DNA from: Myxococcales bacterium
GTDB lineage: Bacteria; Myxococcota_A; Polyangia; Palsa-1104; JAEUJZ01
Assembly: GCA_016794365.1 (NCBI GenBank)
Contig: JAEUKB010000028.1
Coordinates: 124,001 to 188,000 of the forward strand
Direction of reading: 5' to 3'
DNA: 64,000 nucleotides
Below are positions 28,576 to 37,531 of this stretch, piece by piece. Within the stretch, counting starts at the first letter, position 1, and the number at the start of each line of letters is the position of its first letter. The notes beneath the pieces are model-generated. The model saw only the letters and a program-made list of their open reading frames with translations, had not been told where the DNA came from and did not search any database. A program made the translations under genes and the position numbers.

Positions 28576-29358
28576 ATGAGCACGCCCGTTTCGACCCCCA
28601 GCTTGTCCCTTCTCGGTAAGGTCGCGATTGTCACCGGCGCCAGCCGAGGCATCGGTGAAGCCATCGCACGCGGCTTCGCCAGCAACGGCGCCAAAGTTGT
28701 CCTCGCTTCTCGCAAGCTCGACGGACTAGAGCGCGTCGCCGCATCCATCCGAGACAGCGGCGGTGAAGCCATCGCCCTCGCCTGTCACACCGGCCAGCCC
28801 GAGCAGGTCGAAAAGCTCGTCGCTGACACCATCGCACACTTTGGCAAGGTCGATGTCCTTGTCAACAACGCAGCGACGAACCCGTTCTTCGGCCCCATGA
28901 TGTCCATCGAGTGGTCCGCGTGGGACAAGACCTTCGAGGTCAACGTCAAAGGCTACTTTGCGGCCACACGCGCCGTCGCCAAGCACCTTTTGGATCGCGG
29001 CGCACCGGGCTCGATTGTAAACGTCGCCAGCGTCGTCGGCTTCATCGGTTCGCCGCTGCAAGGTGTCTACGCGATGACCAAAGCGGCGGTGATCAGCATG
29101 ACCAAGACGCTCTCGATGGAGCTAGGCCAAGCAGGCATCCGCGTCAACGCGATTGCACCGGGACTCATCGACACCAAGTTCGCGGCAGCACTGACGCAGA
29201 ACGAAGAAATCCTGAACATGGTCATGCAGCGAACCGCGCTCAAGCGTGTCGGTCAACCCGATGACATCGCCGGAGCCGCGCTGTACCTGGCCAGCGACGC
29301 ATCGCAATATCTGACCGGCCATACGCTGGTTGTCGATGGCGGCTGGACCGTTGCGTAG
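28576..29358 (+). CDS. short-chain dehydrogenase/reductase
   Basis: The protein has 260 residues, a classical SDR. The cofactor site is VTGASRGIGEAIA, with ASRK after beta-2 favouring NADPH. The motif NNAATNP is present, and the active-site residues are Ser (NVASVVGF) and YAMTK. It ends in the usual GHTLVVDGGWTV. It resembles the DHRS4/FabG-like group that reduces carbonyls on small molecules or acyl-CoA intermediates. The substrate cannot be assigned. ATG at 28576 is chosen because it gives a normal N-terminus; upstream in-frame sequence lies inside the preceding gene. Confidence 0.9.
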   Translation: MSTPVSTPSLSLLGKVAIVTGASRGIGEAIARGFASNGAKVVLASRKLDGLERVAASIRDSGGEAIALACHTGQPEQVEKLVADTIAHFGKVDVLVNNAATNPFFGPMMSIEWSAWDKTFEVNVKGYFAATRAVAKHLLDRGAPGSIVNVASVVGFIGSPLQGVYAMTKAAVISMTKTLSMELGQAGIRVNAIAPGLIDTKFAAALTQNEEILNMVMQRTALKRVGQPDDIAGAALYLASDASQYLTGHTLVVDGGWTVA

Positions 29359-29417
29359 TCGCTCTTCTCGCAAAAAGGCCGCACAGGTTGGGCCATAGCC
29401 CGCGATAGAATCACGTC

Positions 29418-30074
29418 ATGCCGCTTGCTCGGGTTTGTTTGCGACCTGCACGGGTCTTCGGCCTGGCCGCTTCGCTCGGCTCGCTGATCGCTTGTGCGCC
29501 GCCGGTGCTTAGCCTGCACAGCGAGTCCGAACCGACGGGAACCAGCTACGAAAAGTCGCGCGATCGCTGGAGCCGTCACGGTCGCATCTTGTCCAACACC
29601 GAGTTCGATACCCAGCTTGTGGTGGTTGCGACGCTGCGCTCTCGATCGTTTCAACGAGCGTATGTGGACCAATATCTGAAGACATATGCCGTCGCTGATC
29701 CGTGGGAACGCGCGCGGGTCGAAAAAGATCAGGCTGAGCAGACCCAAAACGGTCTGTCGCTGTTTGTGCTGACGAAGACGCACTCGCCCACTTGGAACGA
29801 TCTGCGCCTATCAGCGGGAAAGTGGCGACTGTCGCTGCTCGACGATCAAGGCCGAGAAGTCCAAGCCGACCGAGTCGATACGCTGACGACGCGACAAGCG
29901 GTCGAACAGAGCCTGCTCGGAGAGCCCACCGACGCCTTTACCAAGCTGTGGACCGTCCATTTTCCGATCAGTGCCAGCGACGGAAAACCATTTCCTGAAC
30001 CCTCAACCCATAAGATCAGCTTGCGCGTCGCCGGTCCCCTGGGGCAAACCGAGTTGCCATGGCTTCTGCAATGA
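29418..30074 (+). CDS. lipoprotein of unknown function, coupled to FHA activator
   Basis: The protein has 218 residues. The signal peptide ends in the lipobox LIAC (Cys 26). The mature domain is alpha/beta with no family I recognise; it contains RSRFQRAYVDQY-like helices and a C-terminal beta segment (HKISLRVAGPLGQTELP). Its 3' end overlaps the start of the next gene, so translation is coupled and the lipoprotein may be linked to that regulator. Confidence 0.6.
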   Translation: MPLARVCLRPARVFGLAASLGSLIACAPPVLSLHSESEPTGTSYEKSRDRWSRHGRILSNTEFDTQLVVVATLRSRSFQRAYVDQYLKTYAVADPWERARVEKDQAEQTQNGLSLFVLTKTHSPTWNDLRLSAGKWRLSLLDDQGREVQADRVDTLTTRQAVEQSLLGEPTDAFTKLWTVHFPISASDGKPFPEPSTHKISLRVAGPLGQTELPWLLQ

Positions 30075-32146
30075 CGATCGCTCTCGAGATCCTGTCGGGT
30101 GGCCAGCGTGGCCAGCGCTTTTTGGTCCGTGAGCCGAGCTTTACCGTCGGACGCGCACCGCACAATCACATCGTGCTGCCCGACGCTCACCTGTCGAGCG
30201 AGCATGCCCAGATCTTTCGTGAAGATGACAAGTACATCTTCAAAGATCTGAAATCGACCAACGGATCCCGGATTCAGCGACGGGACGGATCGCTCGTCTA
30301 CGTGGATGGAACGACCGGCTTTGAAGCGATTGTGTTCGACGGAGACAAGCTGCTGCTTGGCGATCCCGTCGAGCCAGTCATCGTCGGCTGTGCGCTGGCA
30401 CCAGCGTCGAGCCAGCTTGAGCCCATCGCGACGCTACCGGGAGCCAGCTCTCCGACGGTGCCCGCGATGCAGCTTGGTCGCAGTGCGCAGGCTCCGGTGA
30501 CGGGAAAGTCCAGTCCGTCGGAACCAGCCGAAGCACAGGAGCCCGAACATCGCGTCTTGGCTCGTCGTCCGCTCACCGAGGCGGATGAAGTCGCAGGCAA
30601 GGTCGAGCGCGATCCCGTCTTGGCGTCGGGTCTTTTGGCGCTGTCAAAGCGGCTCGGACGACGTGGACTCGATCTGCAAGCGGTGTTTGAAGGCATCGCT
30701 GAGTCGGTGTTCGAGTTGCTCCCGCTCGGAACGCACATCGCAATTGAGCTGACCGATGGCAGTGAAGCCAAAATGGCGACGGTGTTCGGCGCTGCACGCA
30801 AAGGTGAAGCCAAGCCGGAAGCCAAAGTCAGCGACGGAAAACCAGCCGCACCGATTCGCGCCTCACGCGCGGTCATTCGTCGGGTCTTGTCCGAACGCGC
30901 CGCTGTGCTGTTTGCCAATGCACCGCAAGATCTCGCCGGAGCCGCGTCGATCATGGGCGCGCGCATTCAGTCGATCATCGGCGTACCGCTGTGGGAAGGC
31001 GAAGAGATTCGCGGCGTGATTCAGTGTGACAACCGCAGCTCAGCAGCGATGTTCCGAGAGCGCGACCTAGAGCTTTTGCTCGTGCTGGCGGGACAAGCGA
31101 CGCTGGCGATCGAAAATGCGCGCCTGCATCAGCGCTTGCGGCTCGCCGAAGAGCAGCTTCGCACCGAAAATCGCTACCTCAAGAGCCGCGAAGAAAAGCG
31201 TCGTCCCGTCGAGCCCATCGGTCACAGCCCGGCCTTTCGCGAGGTCTTAAAGCAAGTTCAAAAGGTCACCGACACCCGCGCCACCGTCTGCATCGAAGGC
31301 GAAACGGGCACCGGAAAAGAGCTGATTGCGTCGCTCATCCACACGCAGTCCAGTCGGCGTGACAAGCTGTTCGTCGCCCAAAACTGCGCGGCTGTGCCCG
31401 ACACGCTGCTGGAATCCGAGCTGTTTGGTCACAAAAAAGGTGCTTTTACCGGCGCGGATGCCGACAAAAAAGGTCTGTTTGAAGTCGCCGACGGAGGCAC
31501 GCTGTTTCTCGACGAAATTGGCGAGATGTCTCTCGGGCTTCAGGCCAAGCTCCTGCGCGTGCTGCAAGAAGGAGAAGTGCGCGCCGTCGGTGCAACCCAG
31601 CCGCGCAAGGTCGATGTGCGCATTCTGTGCGCGACCAACCGCTCGCTGGAAAAAGAAGTCGCTGAAGGTCGCTTCCGTCAGGACTTGTACTATCGCCTGA
31701 AGGTCTATCCGATTCGTCTGCCGCCGCTGCGTGAGCGACGCGAAGACATCGGGCTGCTCTCTGAGCACTTTTTGCACAAGTACAGCAACGAGATGAAGAA
31801 GCCGGTGCCGGGCTTTACCTCGGAAGCGCTGGCGCAGCTGGTGGCGTATAACTGGCCAGGAAATGTTCGTGAGCTAGAAAACGAAGTTCATCGGCTGGTA
31901 ATTCAAGTCGATCCCGAGTCGTTCATCACGCCGGATCTGCTCGCGCCGCGCATGCGCCAGGCCGAAGGGCTGATGGATCGGATCGCGCCGCAAAAAGGAC
32001 AGCTCAAAGACATGATGGAAGAGGTCGAGCGCTTCTTGCTGATTCAGGCGCTCAAGGACCACGGCGGCAACAAGACACGCACGGCAGAGACGCTCGGCAT
32101 CACGCGCGAAGGTCTGCACAAAAAGCTGGCCAAGTTCGGCCTGTAA
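30059..32146 (+). CDS. FHA-GAF-sigma54 enhancer-binding protein
   Basis: The protein has 695 residues. An N-terminal FHA domain (residues 5-110) has TVGRAPHNHIVLPDAHLSSEHA and STNGSRI, which bind phosphothreonine. A GAF-like domain (about 190-375) ends in ATLAIENARLHQRLRLAEEQL, a coiled-coil linker. The AAA+ domain has GETGTGKEL, an intact GAFTGA (from about residue 461) and FLDEIGEM. A Fis-type helix-turn-helix (GGNKTRTAETLGITREGLHKKL) closes it. The FHA domain replaces a receiver, so control by Ser/Thr kinases is expected, as known for myxobacterial FHA activators. The start is ATG at 30059 or ATG at 30071; the second forms an ATGA overlap with the upstream lipoprotein stop. Confidence 0.93.
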   Translation: MASAMTIALEILSGGQRGQRFLVREPSFTVGRAPHNHIVLPDAHLSSEHAQIFREDDKYIFKDLKSTNGSRIQRRDGSLVYVDGTTGFEAIVFDGDKLLLGDPVEPVIVGCALAPASSQLEPIATLPGASSPTVPAMQLGRSAQAPVTGKSSPSEPAEAQEPEHRVLARRPLTEADEVAGKVERDPVLASGLLALSKRLGRRGLDLQAVFEGIAESVFELLPLGTHIAIELTDGSEAKMATVFGAARKGEAKPEAKVSDGKPAAPIRASRAVIRRVLSERAAVLFANAPQDLAGAASIMGARIQSIIGVPLWEGEEIRGVIQCDNRSSAAMFRERDLELLLVLAGQATLAIENARLHQRLRLAEEQLRTENRYLKSREEKRRPVEPIGHSPAFREVLKQVQKVTDTRATVCIEGETGTGKELIASLIHTQSSRRDKLFVAQNCAAVPDTLLESELFGHKKGAFTGADADKKGLFEVADGGTLFLDEIGEMSLGLQAKLLRVLQEGEVRAVGATQPRKVDVRILCATNRSLEKEVAEGRFRQDLYYRLKVYPIRLPPLRERREDIGLLSEHFLHKYSNEMKKPVPGFTSEALAQLVAYNWPGNVRELENEVHRLVIQVDPESFITPDLLAPRMRQAEGLMDRIAPQKGQLKDMMEEVERFLLIQALKDHGGNKTRTAETLGITREGLHKKLAKFGL

Positions 32147-32257
32147 GCGCTCGCCCCACATCCCCCGCACAATCGGTCCGGCACGTACCGATTTGCTCAG
32201 TTTAAGTTTTCCAAATTACAGAAAAACGAAAAAGCGTCGCGTGGTAGCCTGGATACG

Positions 32258-33163
32258 ATGGCGACGTTTATCCTGTCTTATCCCGATACGGCCTTTGTTC
32301 CTCATGGTGCGCAGGCAAGCCCGACGGCTGCGAGCGGAGCGTTTGCGCAGTGGCTCAAGCTGGCCGATGAAATTCATCGCGCGCACGGACGCATCTTGGT
32401 GCTGGATCCCGGCTACGTTGGCAAGCTGTCGTCGGTGTATGCGGCGCTGCTTGGCTCGTCGTTTCTGTCGCCGGGCAGGCTGCCAAAGCCGGTGTTTCTG
32501 CGCAGCAACCACGGAGAGTCCGTCGCAGAAGACGGCATCAGCCGAGCCATCGCGGAAGCGGGCTTGGATGTTTCCGTCGCCAAGCAGCCGTGGCAAGGTC
32601 AGGTCGATGTGATTCCGCTAGAGCGCAATCGCTTCGTCATCACCTACGGTGGCGTCAGCGGATCGTCGGCTGCATCCGTCGAGGAAGTCAAAGCGCTGCT
32701 GCCGATGGGCGCGCAGGTCATGGCCATTGAGCTGGCCCCGAGCTGTCCACGCGGAAGTGCTGCCATCGGGTTCTTGAATCCGTCGAGCGGTCGTCCGGTG
32801 CTGCTCGTCTCGCGTCCGTCGCTCAAGTCGCACACCCCCGAAGACTTGGGTCGCTTTCTCGGCGACAAAGCCGATGTGCTGATCATGGATCCCGACGACA
32901 CGGCGGCGTTTGCGTCGGAATCGCTCAATGTCCGAGGCACGCTGCTGATACCGACGGGCTGCTCGACGATCCTCCGAGGCGTGCTGTTCCGTCGCGGCTT
33001 CCGTCTGATCGAAGTCGATGTCTCGGCGCTGGTCGGTCCCGCTGGTGGCGGCCCGAAGCTGCTCACAAGTGAGCTGGCTGGCCTGGTGCTGTCCGACGAC
33101 GCACCTTCGTATCTACTGCGCCGTGACCGTCTGGTGAACCTGCAAGCAGAGTATCCCAGCTAA
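32258..33163 (+). CDS. pentein-fold (DDAH/amidinotransferase-like) protein lacking the catalytic Cys
   Basis: The protein has 301 residues. The C-terminal half follows dimethylarginine dimethylaminohydrolase closely: LLIPTGCSTILRGVLFRRGF then IEVDVSALVGPAGGGPKLLT. In DDAH the equivalent end is 'GGVSCMSL', with the nucleophile Cys. Here that position is Leu, so ordinary thiol chemistry at arginine should be lost. The N-terminal half keeps the beta-propeller pattern but not an obvious acidic substrate motif. It may be a pseudoenzyme or a binder of guanidino compounds. An AT-rich leader of 110 bp suggests its own promoter; no strong ribosome-binding site is visible. Confidence 0.65.
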   Translation: MATFILSYPDTAFVPHGAQASPTAASGAFAQWLKLADEIHRAHGRILVLDPGYVGKLSSVYAALLGSSFLSPGRLPKPVFLRSNHGESVAEDGISRAIAEAGLDVSVAKQPWQGQVDVIPLERNRFVITYGGVSGSSAASVEEVKALLPMGAQVMAIELAPSCPRGSAAIGFLNPSSGRPVLLVSRPSLKSHTPEDLGRFLGDKADVLIMDPDDTAAFASESLNVRGTLLIPTGCSTILRGVLFRRGFRLIEVDVSALVGPAGGGPKLLTSELAGLVLSDDAPSYLLRRDRLVNLQAEYPS

Positions 33164-33187
33164 CCCCAGCTGCACACGGAGTTTGCG

Positions 33188-33895
33188 ATGAGACAGCTCG
33201 CTCCCGCCTTCGTCTTGCTGCTCTCGACTTTGGCGACGCCGCCTGCGCTCGCGATCGATCACGCGGACTCGGCTTCGCCCATGGCAGCACCCGGAGCCGA
33301 CATCACCGACCTGTTTTCCTGGATGTCGAGCGACGGCAGCAAGGTCATCTTGGCCATGACCGTGTTTCCTTCCGCGAGTGCCGGATCGCGCTTTTCCACC
33401 GACGTGCTGTACGCCTTTCACACCATCAGCCGCACGTCGATCACGGCCACCACCGGCGTGCAGACCGACATCTACTGCGGCTTCGACGACAGCCAGCGCA
33501 TCTCGTGCATCGTCGGAGATCCCTCGACAGCGGCCAGCGGCGATGCATCCGGCCAAAGCGGCATCAGCTCGACCAACGGCAAGCTCAAGGTCTTCGCCGG
33601 ACTGCGCAAAGATCCAAGCTTCGTCAGCCTTGCGAACCTGAGCAACTTCAAAAACGCGGTCGTCGCTGCGCTACCTTCCGCGACGGCAGATGCAGCGGGC
33701 TGTAAAGCGCTTGCGCAGACCGCCGGAAAGACTGTGGCCCAGAACGCGCTAGCCGGATCCAGTCCATCGACAAACACCTATGCGTCGAGCAATGTCCTGG
33801 CGCTGGTGATGGAAGTGGATCGCACGCTGCTCAGTCGAGGCGGTTCCGTCCTGTCGGTCTGGGGCGCGACGCACAAGAAGCTAAAGACCAACTAG
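33188..33895 (+). CDS. secreted DUF4331-like protein, N-terminal half of the family
   Basis: The protein has 235 residues. The signal peptide ends near PPALA. The mature start IDHADSASPMAAPGADITDLFSWM matches the opening of DUF4331 proteins ('DHrdsp...DitDlyaf'). VLYAFHTIS, VFAGLRKDPSFVSL and SSNVLALVMEVDRTLL match the middle of that family. The final third of a normal DUF4331 protein is missing here but appears in the next gene. The function of the family is unknown; members are extracellular or periplasmic. ATG at 33188 lies 24 bp after the pentein gene. Confidence 0.75.
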   Translation: MRQLAPAFVLLLSTLATPPALAIDHADSASPMAAPGADITDLFSWMSSDGSKVILAMTVFPSASAGSRFSTDVLYAFHTISRTSITATTGVQTDIYCGFDDSQRISCIVGDPSTAASGDASGQSGISSTNGKLKVFAGLRKDPSFVSLANLSNFKNAVVAALPSATADAAGCKALAQTAGKTVAQNALAGSSPSTNTYASSNVLALVMEVDRTLLSRGGSVLSVWGATHKKLKTN

Positions 33896-33908
33896 CGAGG
33901 GCAGCCCG

Positions 33909-34616
33909 ATGAAGCGAGCACTTTGTTTGACCTTGCTGGGACTTTTCGTCGGCTGTGACGCGGTCGTTCCTGCGCAGCCTCCGTGTAGCACCACCGTCTG
34001 TGCCGTCGGACAAGTCTGCAATCCCTCGACGGGAGCATGCGAAGTTCCGCCGAGTCGCTGTCAGAGCGTAAGCTGCACCAGCCCGATGAGCTGCGACGGA
34101 GCCACCGGCCTGTGCGTCTTCCCCGCCGGAGACTTGATCGATCGCGCCGGACGACCGCTGATAAACCTCGCGCTGTCGAATCCCTTCGATCTGCTCTCCG
34201 TCGCGGGTCAGGTTGAAACCGGCGCAACCACCCGAGAGCGCTATAACCGCGACAAGTCCTTTCCGTGGGCAGCGTGGGCCACACCGTTTGCGCAGACGCT
34301 CGCGCTCTACGATGGGCTCGACGGAACGTGTGGACACTTGCTGGCACCTTCGACGCAGACTGCGACCCGATATGCGACGCTGGCGTCGCTGTTGGCCGCC
34401 GATGTGATCGTCGTCGATACCAGCAAGAGCACTTGCACAAGCTATCTTTCCGTCGAGCGCAACACGCTGGCAGGAACAAACAGCCCCGACTGCGGGGGTC
34501 GCAAGCTCGAATACGATGTCGTCGATTTGACCTTTTCGACGCTGTTTGGCGGCGTGGCCACCGACAGCGTCACCATCAGCAACACGCCGAGCGCCACGTT
34601 CCCCTATCTGCCGTAG
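33909..34616 (+). CDS. lipoprotein carrying the C-terminal half of DUF4331 after a Cys-rich head
   Basis: The protein has 235 residues. The signal peptide and lipobox FVGC (Cys 16) are followed by two short Cys-rich loops with CAVGQVCNPSTGACEV and CTSPMSCDGATGLCVF, the secreted-protein pattern common in myxobacteria. The rest starts DLIDRAGRPLINLALSNP and ends CGGRKLEYDVVDLTFSTL, then TFPYLP. These are the conserved closing motifs of DUF4331 ('vdRmGrP.iN', 'GGR.l.yDVvDttl', 'FPYLa'). Thirteen bases separate it from the partner upstream, with GAGGG in between. The pair probably reconstitutes one DUF4331 unit at the membrane. Confidence 0.72.
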   Translation: MKRALCLTLLGLFVGCDAVVPAQPPCSTTVCAVGQVCNPSTGACEVPPSRCQSVSCTSPMSCDGATGLCVFPAGDLIDRAGRPLINLALSNPFDLLSVAGQVETGATTRERYNRDKSFPWAAWATPFAQTLALYDGLDGTCGHLLAPSTQTATRYATLASLLAADVIVVDTSKSTCTSYLSVERNTLAGTNSPDCGGRKLEYDVVDLTFSTLFGGVATDSVTISNTPSATFPYLP

Positions 34617-34649
34617 CAAGACCAGACAATCGGGCGCAGTCCAAGTAGC

Positions 34650-36974
34650 ATGCGAAGCATGAATGCTGCGCCGCTGCCTTCGCCCAGCGAGGCCGACATC
34701 GCCATCGATCCCATCTGCAAGATGAAGGTCGATCGCCGCGCGCCCAAAGGCGGCTCTCACGAGTTTTTGGGCACCACCTACTTTTTCTGCAATCCGCGCT
34801 GTCGCGACAAGTTTTCCGCCGATCCAGAGCGCTATCTGTATGCGACCAAACCAGCCAAGCCTCCCGTCGCTGCGCGCTGGATTTGTCCGATGTGTCCCGA
34901 AGTCAGCGAGGAAAAGTCGGTCCCGTGTCCCAAGTGTGGCATGGCCTTAGAGCCCGATCAGCTTGTGCTCGACGCGCCATCAGACGGTCCCGACGGAGAG
35001 CTGGCGCAGATGACGAAGCGGCTCAAGCTCTCGCTCGCAGCGACGGTGCCCGTGTTTCTGCTAGAGATGGGCGGCATGCTGCTTGGCCATCACGGCTCGA
35101 CGTGGATTGTGCTGTGCGAAGCGGTGCTGACGACGCTGGTCCTTTTTGCCTGTCAAGAGCTGTGGCGACGCGGATATCGCTCGTTTGTCGATTGGCGGCT
35201 CAACATGTTTTCGCTGATTACGCTCGGTGTTGCGACGGCGTACAGCTACAGCGTGGTGCGGCTCGCACTGTTTTTTGCGTCGGGACTCGCTGGACATCCG
35301 CCCGCAGTCTACTTCGAGTCAGCCGCGACGATTTCGACGCTGGTGCTGGTCGGTCAAGTGCTGGAGCTGCGTGCTCGTCACAAGACCGGCGAAGCGCTTC
35401 GCGCGCTGCTGACCCTGCTTCCCGCGACGGCACGACGCATCTTTCCAACCGGCGAAGAGCGCGATGTTCCCGTCAAAGAGCTGTTTCCCGGTCATCGCGT
35501 GCGGGTGCTGCCCGGTCAGCGCGTCGCTGCCGATGGAATCATCCTCGAAGGAAGCAGCCAGATCGATGAATCGCTGCTCACTGGCGAGCCAATTCCGGTT
35601 CCCAAGACCGTCGGTGAGCGCATCGTCGGAGGCTCCGTCAACGGCAACGGCGCGCTCATCATCCGTCTCACCGAGGTCGGTGCCGACACCATGGTCGGTC
35701 AGATCGTCGATGCCGTCCGTCGCGCACAGCGCAGCCGAGCCCCGATCGAGCGGCTCGTCGATCGCGCGTCCGCCGTATTCGTCCCGACGGTGGTTGTGAT
35801 TTCCTTGCTCACGCTCATCACCTGGCTGCTCGTCGGAGGACTGGCCAAGCTACCGCTCGCGGTTGTGTCCGCAGTGTCGGTCTTGATCGTCGCGTGTCCG
35901 TGTGCGCTCGGGCTGGCGACTCCGATGTCGATCCTCGTTGGATCCGGTCGCGCTGCCCAAGCTGGCGTGCTGTTTCGCGATGCCGAAGCGCTGGAACGAC
36001 TGGCGGTGGTGCAGACGGTGGTGCTGGATAAAACCGGAACGCTGACCGTCGGAAAGCCCAGCGTGGCGGCGCTCGTGCCCAGCGATGGAGTCAGCGAAGA
36101 CGCCCTGCTTTCTGCGGCAGCCAGCGTCGAGCAAGGCAGCGAACATCCGCTCAGCCTGGCGATTGTCAGCGCAGCCAAAGAAAAGAGCCTGTCGTATGTC
36201 GCAGCCAGTGCCGTCGTCGCCCTGCCCGGTCGCGGTCTATACGGTCAGACGGAACAAGGCAAAGTGGTCGTCGGAACGCTGGCACTGCTCGAAGAAGAAG
36301 GCGTGTCCGTTCCCGCCGACAAGCGAGGCGCACTGATCCTGCTTCAGCACGAAGGTCAGACGGTGATTCAGGTCGCGCAGGCCGGTCAGTGGCTCGGAGC
36401 GATCGCCGTTCACGATCAGCTCCGCGACGGCGTCCAGCAGACCGCACAGAAGCTTCACAAGCTCGGACTCAAGCTGGTGCTCGCGACGGGAGACAACAAA
36501 CACACCGCCCACGCCATCGCACATCGACTGGGCATTGCCGAAATTCACGCGGCGCTGCGACCGCACGACAAAGCGGATCTGGTGCAGCGACTGCGCGGCA
36601 AGTCGGTTGCGGTTGCGATGGTCGGCGACGGAATCAACGATGCAGAAGCGCTCGCGTGTGCCGATGTCGGGATCGCGATGGGCAGCGGCACCGATGTCGC
36701 CATCAAGAGCGCGGCTGTGACGCTGCTACACGGAGACCTGTCGGCGCTGCTGTCGGCGATCACGCTGTCGAAGGCCATTTCTCGCAACATTCGCCAAAAC
36801 CTGTGGTTTGCGTTTGGCTACAACCTGCTCGCGGTGCCGATTGCCGCCGGAGTCTTGTATCCGCTCGTCGGTCTGCTGCTCAGCCCGATGCTTGCCAGCG
36901 CTGCCATGAGCCTTAGCTCTGTTTCTGTAATTTCAAATGCACTTCGACTTAAAAACGTGACATTAGATACATAA
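34650..36974 (+). CDS. copper/silver P1B-type ATPase with N-terminal YHS and metal-binding domains
   Basis: The protein has 774 residues. A YHS domain (about residues 18-65, ICKMKV...FFCNPRCRDKF) and a heavy-metal-binding domain (WICPMCPEV...CPKCGMAL, about 74-100) stand in place of the usual HMA domain. The pump core shows SLLTGEPIPV, the transport site ACPCALGLATP, DKTGTLT with the phosphorylated Asp, SEHPL and MVGDGINDAEAL. The last two helices have YN and AMSLSSVSV, which indicate the P1B-1 (Cu+/Ag+ export) class. It acts in the inner membrane. No copper regulator or chaperone gene is next to it. ATG at 34659 is an equally possible start. Confidence 0.94.
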   Translation: MRSMNAAPLPSPSEADIAIDPICKMKVDRRAPKGGSHEFLGTTYFFCNPRCRDKFSADPERYLYATKPAKPPVAARWICPMCPEVSEEKSVPCPKCGMALEPDQLVLDAPSDGPDGELAQMTKRLKLSLAATVPVFLLEMGGMLLGHHGSTWIVLCEAVLTTLVLFACQELWRRGYRSFVDWRLNMFSLITLGVATAYSYSVVRLALFFASGLAGHPPAVYFESAATISTLVLVGQVLELRARHKTGEALRALLTLLPATARRIFPTGEERDVPVKELFPGHRVRVLPGQRVAADGIILEGSSQIDESLLTGEPIPVPKTVGERIVGGSVNGNGALIIRLTEVGADTMVGQIVDAVRRAQRSRAPIERLVDRASAVFVPTVVVISLLTLITWLLVGGLAKLPLAVVSAVSVLIVACPCALGLATPMSILVGSGRAAQAGVLFRDAEALERLAVVQTVVLDKTGTLTVGKPSVAALVPSDGVSEDALLSAAASVEQGSEHPLSLAIVSAAKEKSLSYVAASAVVALPGRGLYGQTEQGKVVVGTLALLEEEGVSVPADKRGALILLQHEGQTVIQVAQAGQWLGAIAVHDQLRDGVQQTAQKLHKLGLKLVLATGDNKHTAHAIAHRLGIAEIHAALRPHDKADLVQRLRGKSVAVAMVGDGINDAEALACADVGIAMGSGTDVAIKSAAVTLLHGDLSALLSAITLSKAISRNIRQNLWFAFGYNLLAVPIAAGVLYPLVGLLLSPMLASAAMSLSSVSVISNALRLKNVTLDT

Positions 36975-37006
36975 ATTCGTTTTACAATCGCTGCGGGGAG
37001 GCTCCC

Positions 37007-37336
37007 GTGAACCCTGTCCGCGTCCTAACCGCCGTGCTCTTCGCTGCGCTGTCTGGCTGCTATCCCGAGTCCGATCTTCAGCCCGAGTCACTGTCTCGAC
37101 CGGCTGACTGCGGTGCCCGCGAGCGCATCGACGCCCAAGTCAAAAACCAAGCGCTGCTCGACTTCGCCAGCAGCGGCAAGCGCTGCGAGCCATTCGCCAT
37201 CCAGACCTTCGTCCAAAACCCGCAAGAGACGGTCTGGAAAGCCTGCTGCTACGACAAAGCCTTCAACTACGCCTACTATCCGGCCAAGTGCGTGGTGCGC
37301 AAGGTGTCCGGTCCGGTGGACTGCACCAAGAACTAG
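37007..37336 (+). CDS. small Cys-rich lipoprotein of unknown function
   Basis: The protein has 109 residues. The signal peptide ends in the lipobox LSGC (Cys 18). The mature part has six more Cys, including an adjacent pair in WKACCYDKAF. It is therefore probably disulfide-bonded. The start is GTG at 37007, with GGGGAG at 36995-37000. The Cys-Cys pair recalls the repeats in the next gene, but the other spacings differ. No family is recognised. Confidence 0.65.
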   Translation: MNPVRVLTAVLFAALSGCYPESDLQPESLSRPADCGARERIDAQVKNQALLDFASSGKRCEPFAIQTFVQNPQETVWKACCYDKAFNYAYYPAKCVVRKVSGPVDCTKN

Positions 37337-37531
37337 CGCGCCGCGTTGCGCAAGCGTTCCTTCTGCGACATCCCGCCCGTTTTTGCCGACAGGTGCCGCA
37401 ACCTGCGCGAAATCGACTTTTTTTGAGCCATCCGCAGGCCAGCTCTCCACTTTCCCCAGCGAGGTCAGTGCTTTGGCGTAGCTTCCGCTGTGGCGAAAGC
37501 CGATCCCGAACACCTTTTTGGAGGATGTACG

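Noticed and set aside
32170..32200. Sigma-54-like promoter (CGGCACG...TTGCT) before the pentein gene
   Set aside because: The GG to GC spacing is 13 rather than the required 10.
33188..34616. Single DUF4331 gene broken by a frameshift
   Set aside because: The second half has its own start, signal peptide and Cys-rich head, so it is a separate gene.
37395..37425. Hairpin CAGGT/ACCTG with a later T7 run as a terminator
   Set aside because: The stem is 5 bp and the T-run begins a dozen bases away, so it is too weak to call.
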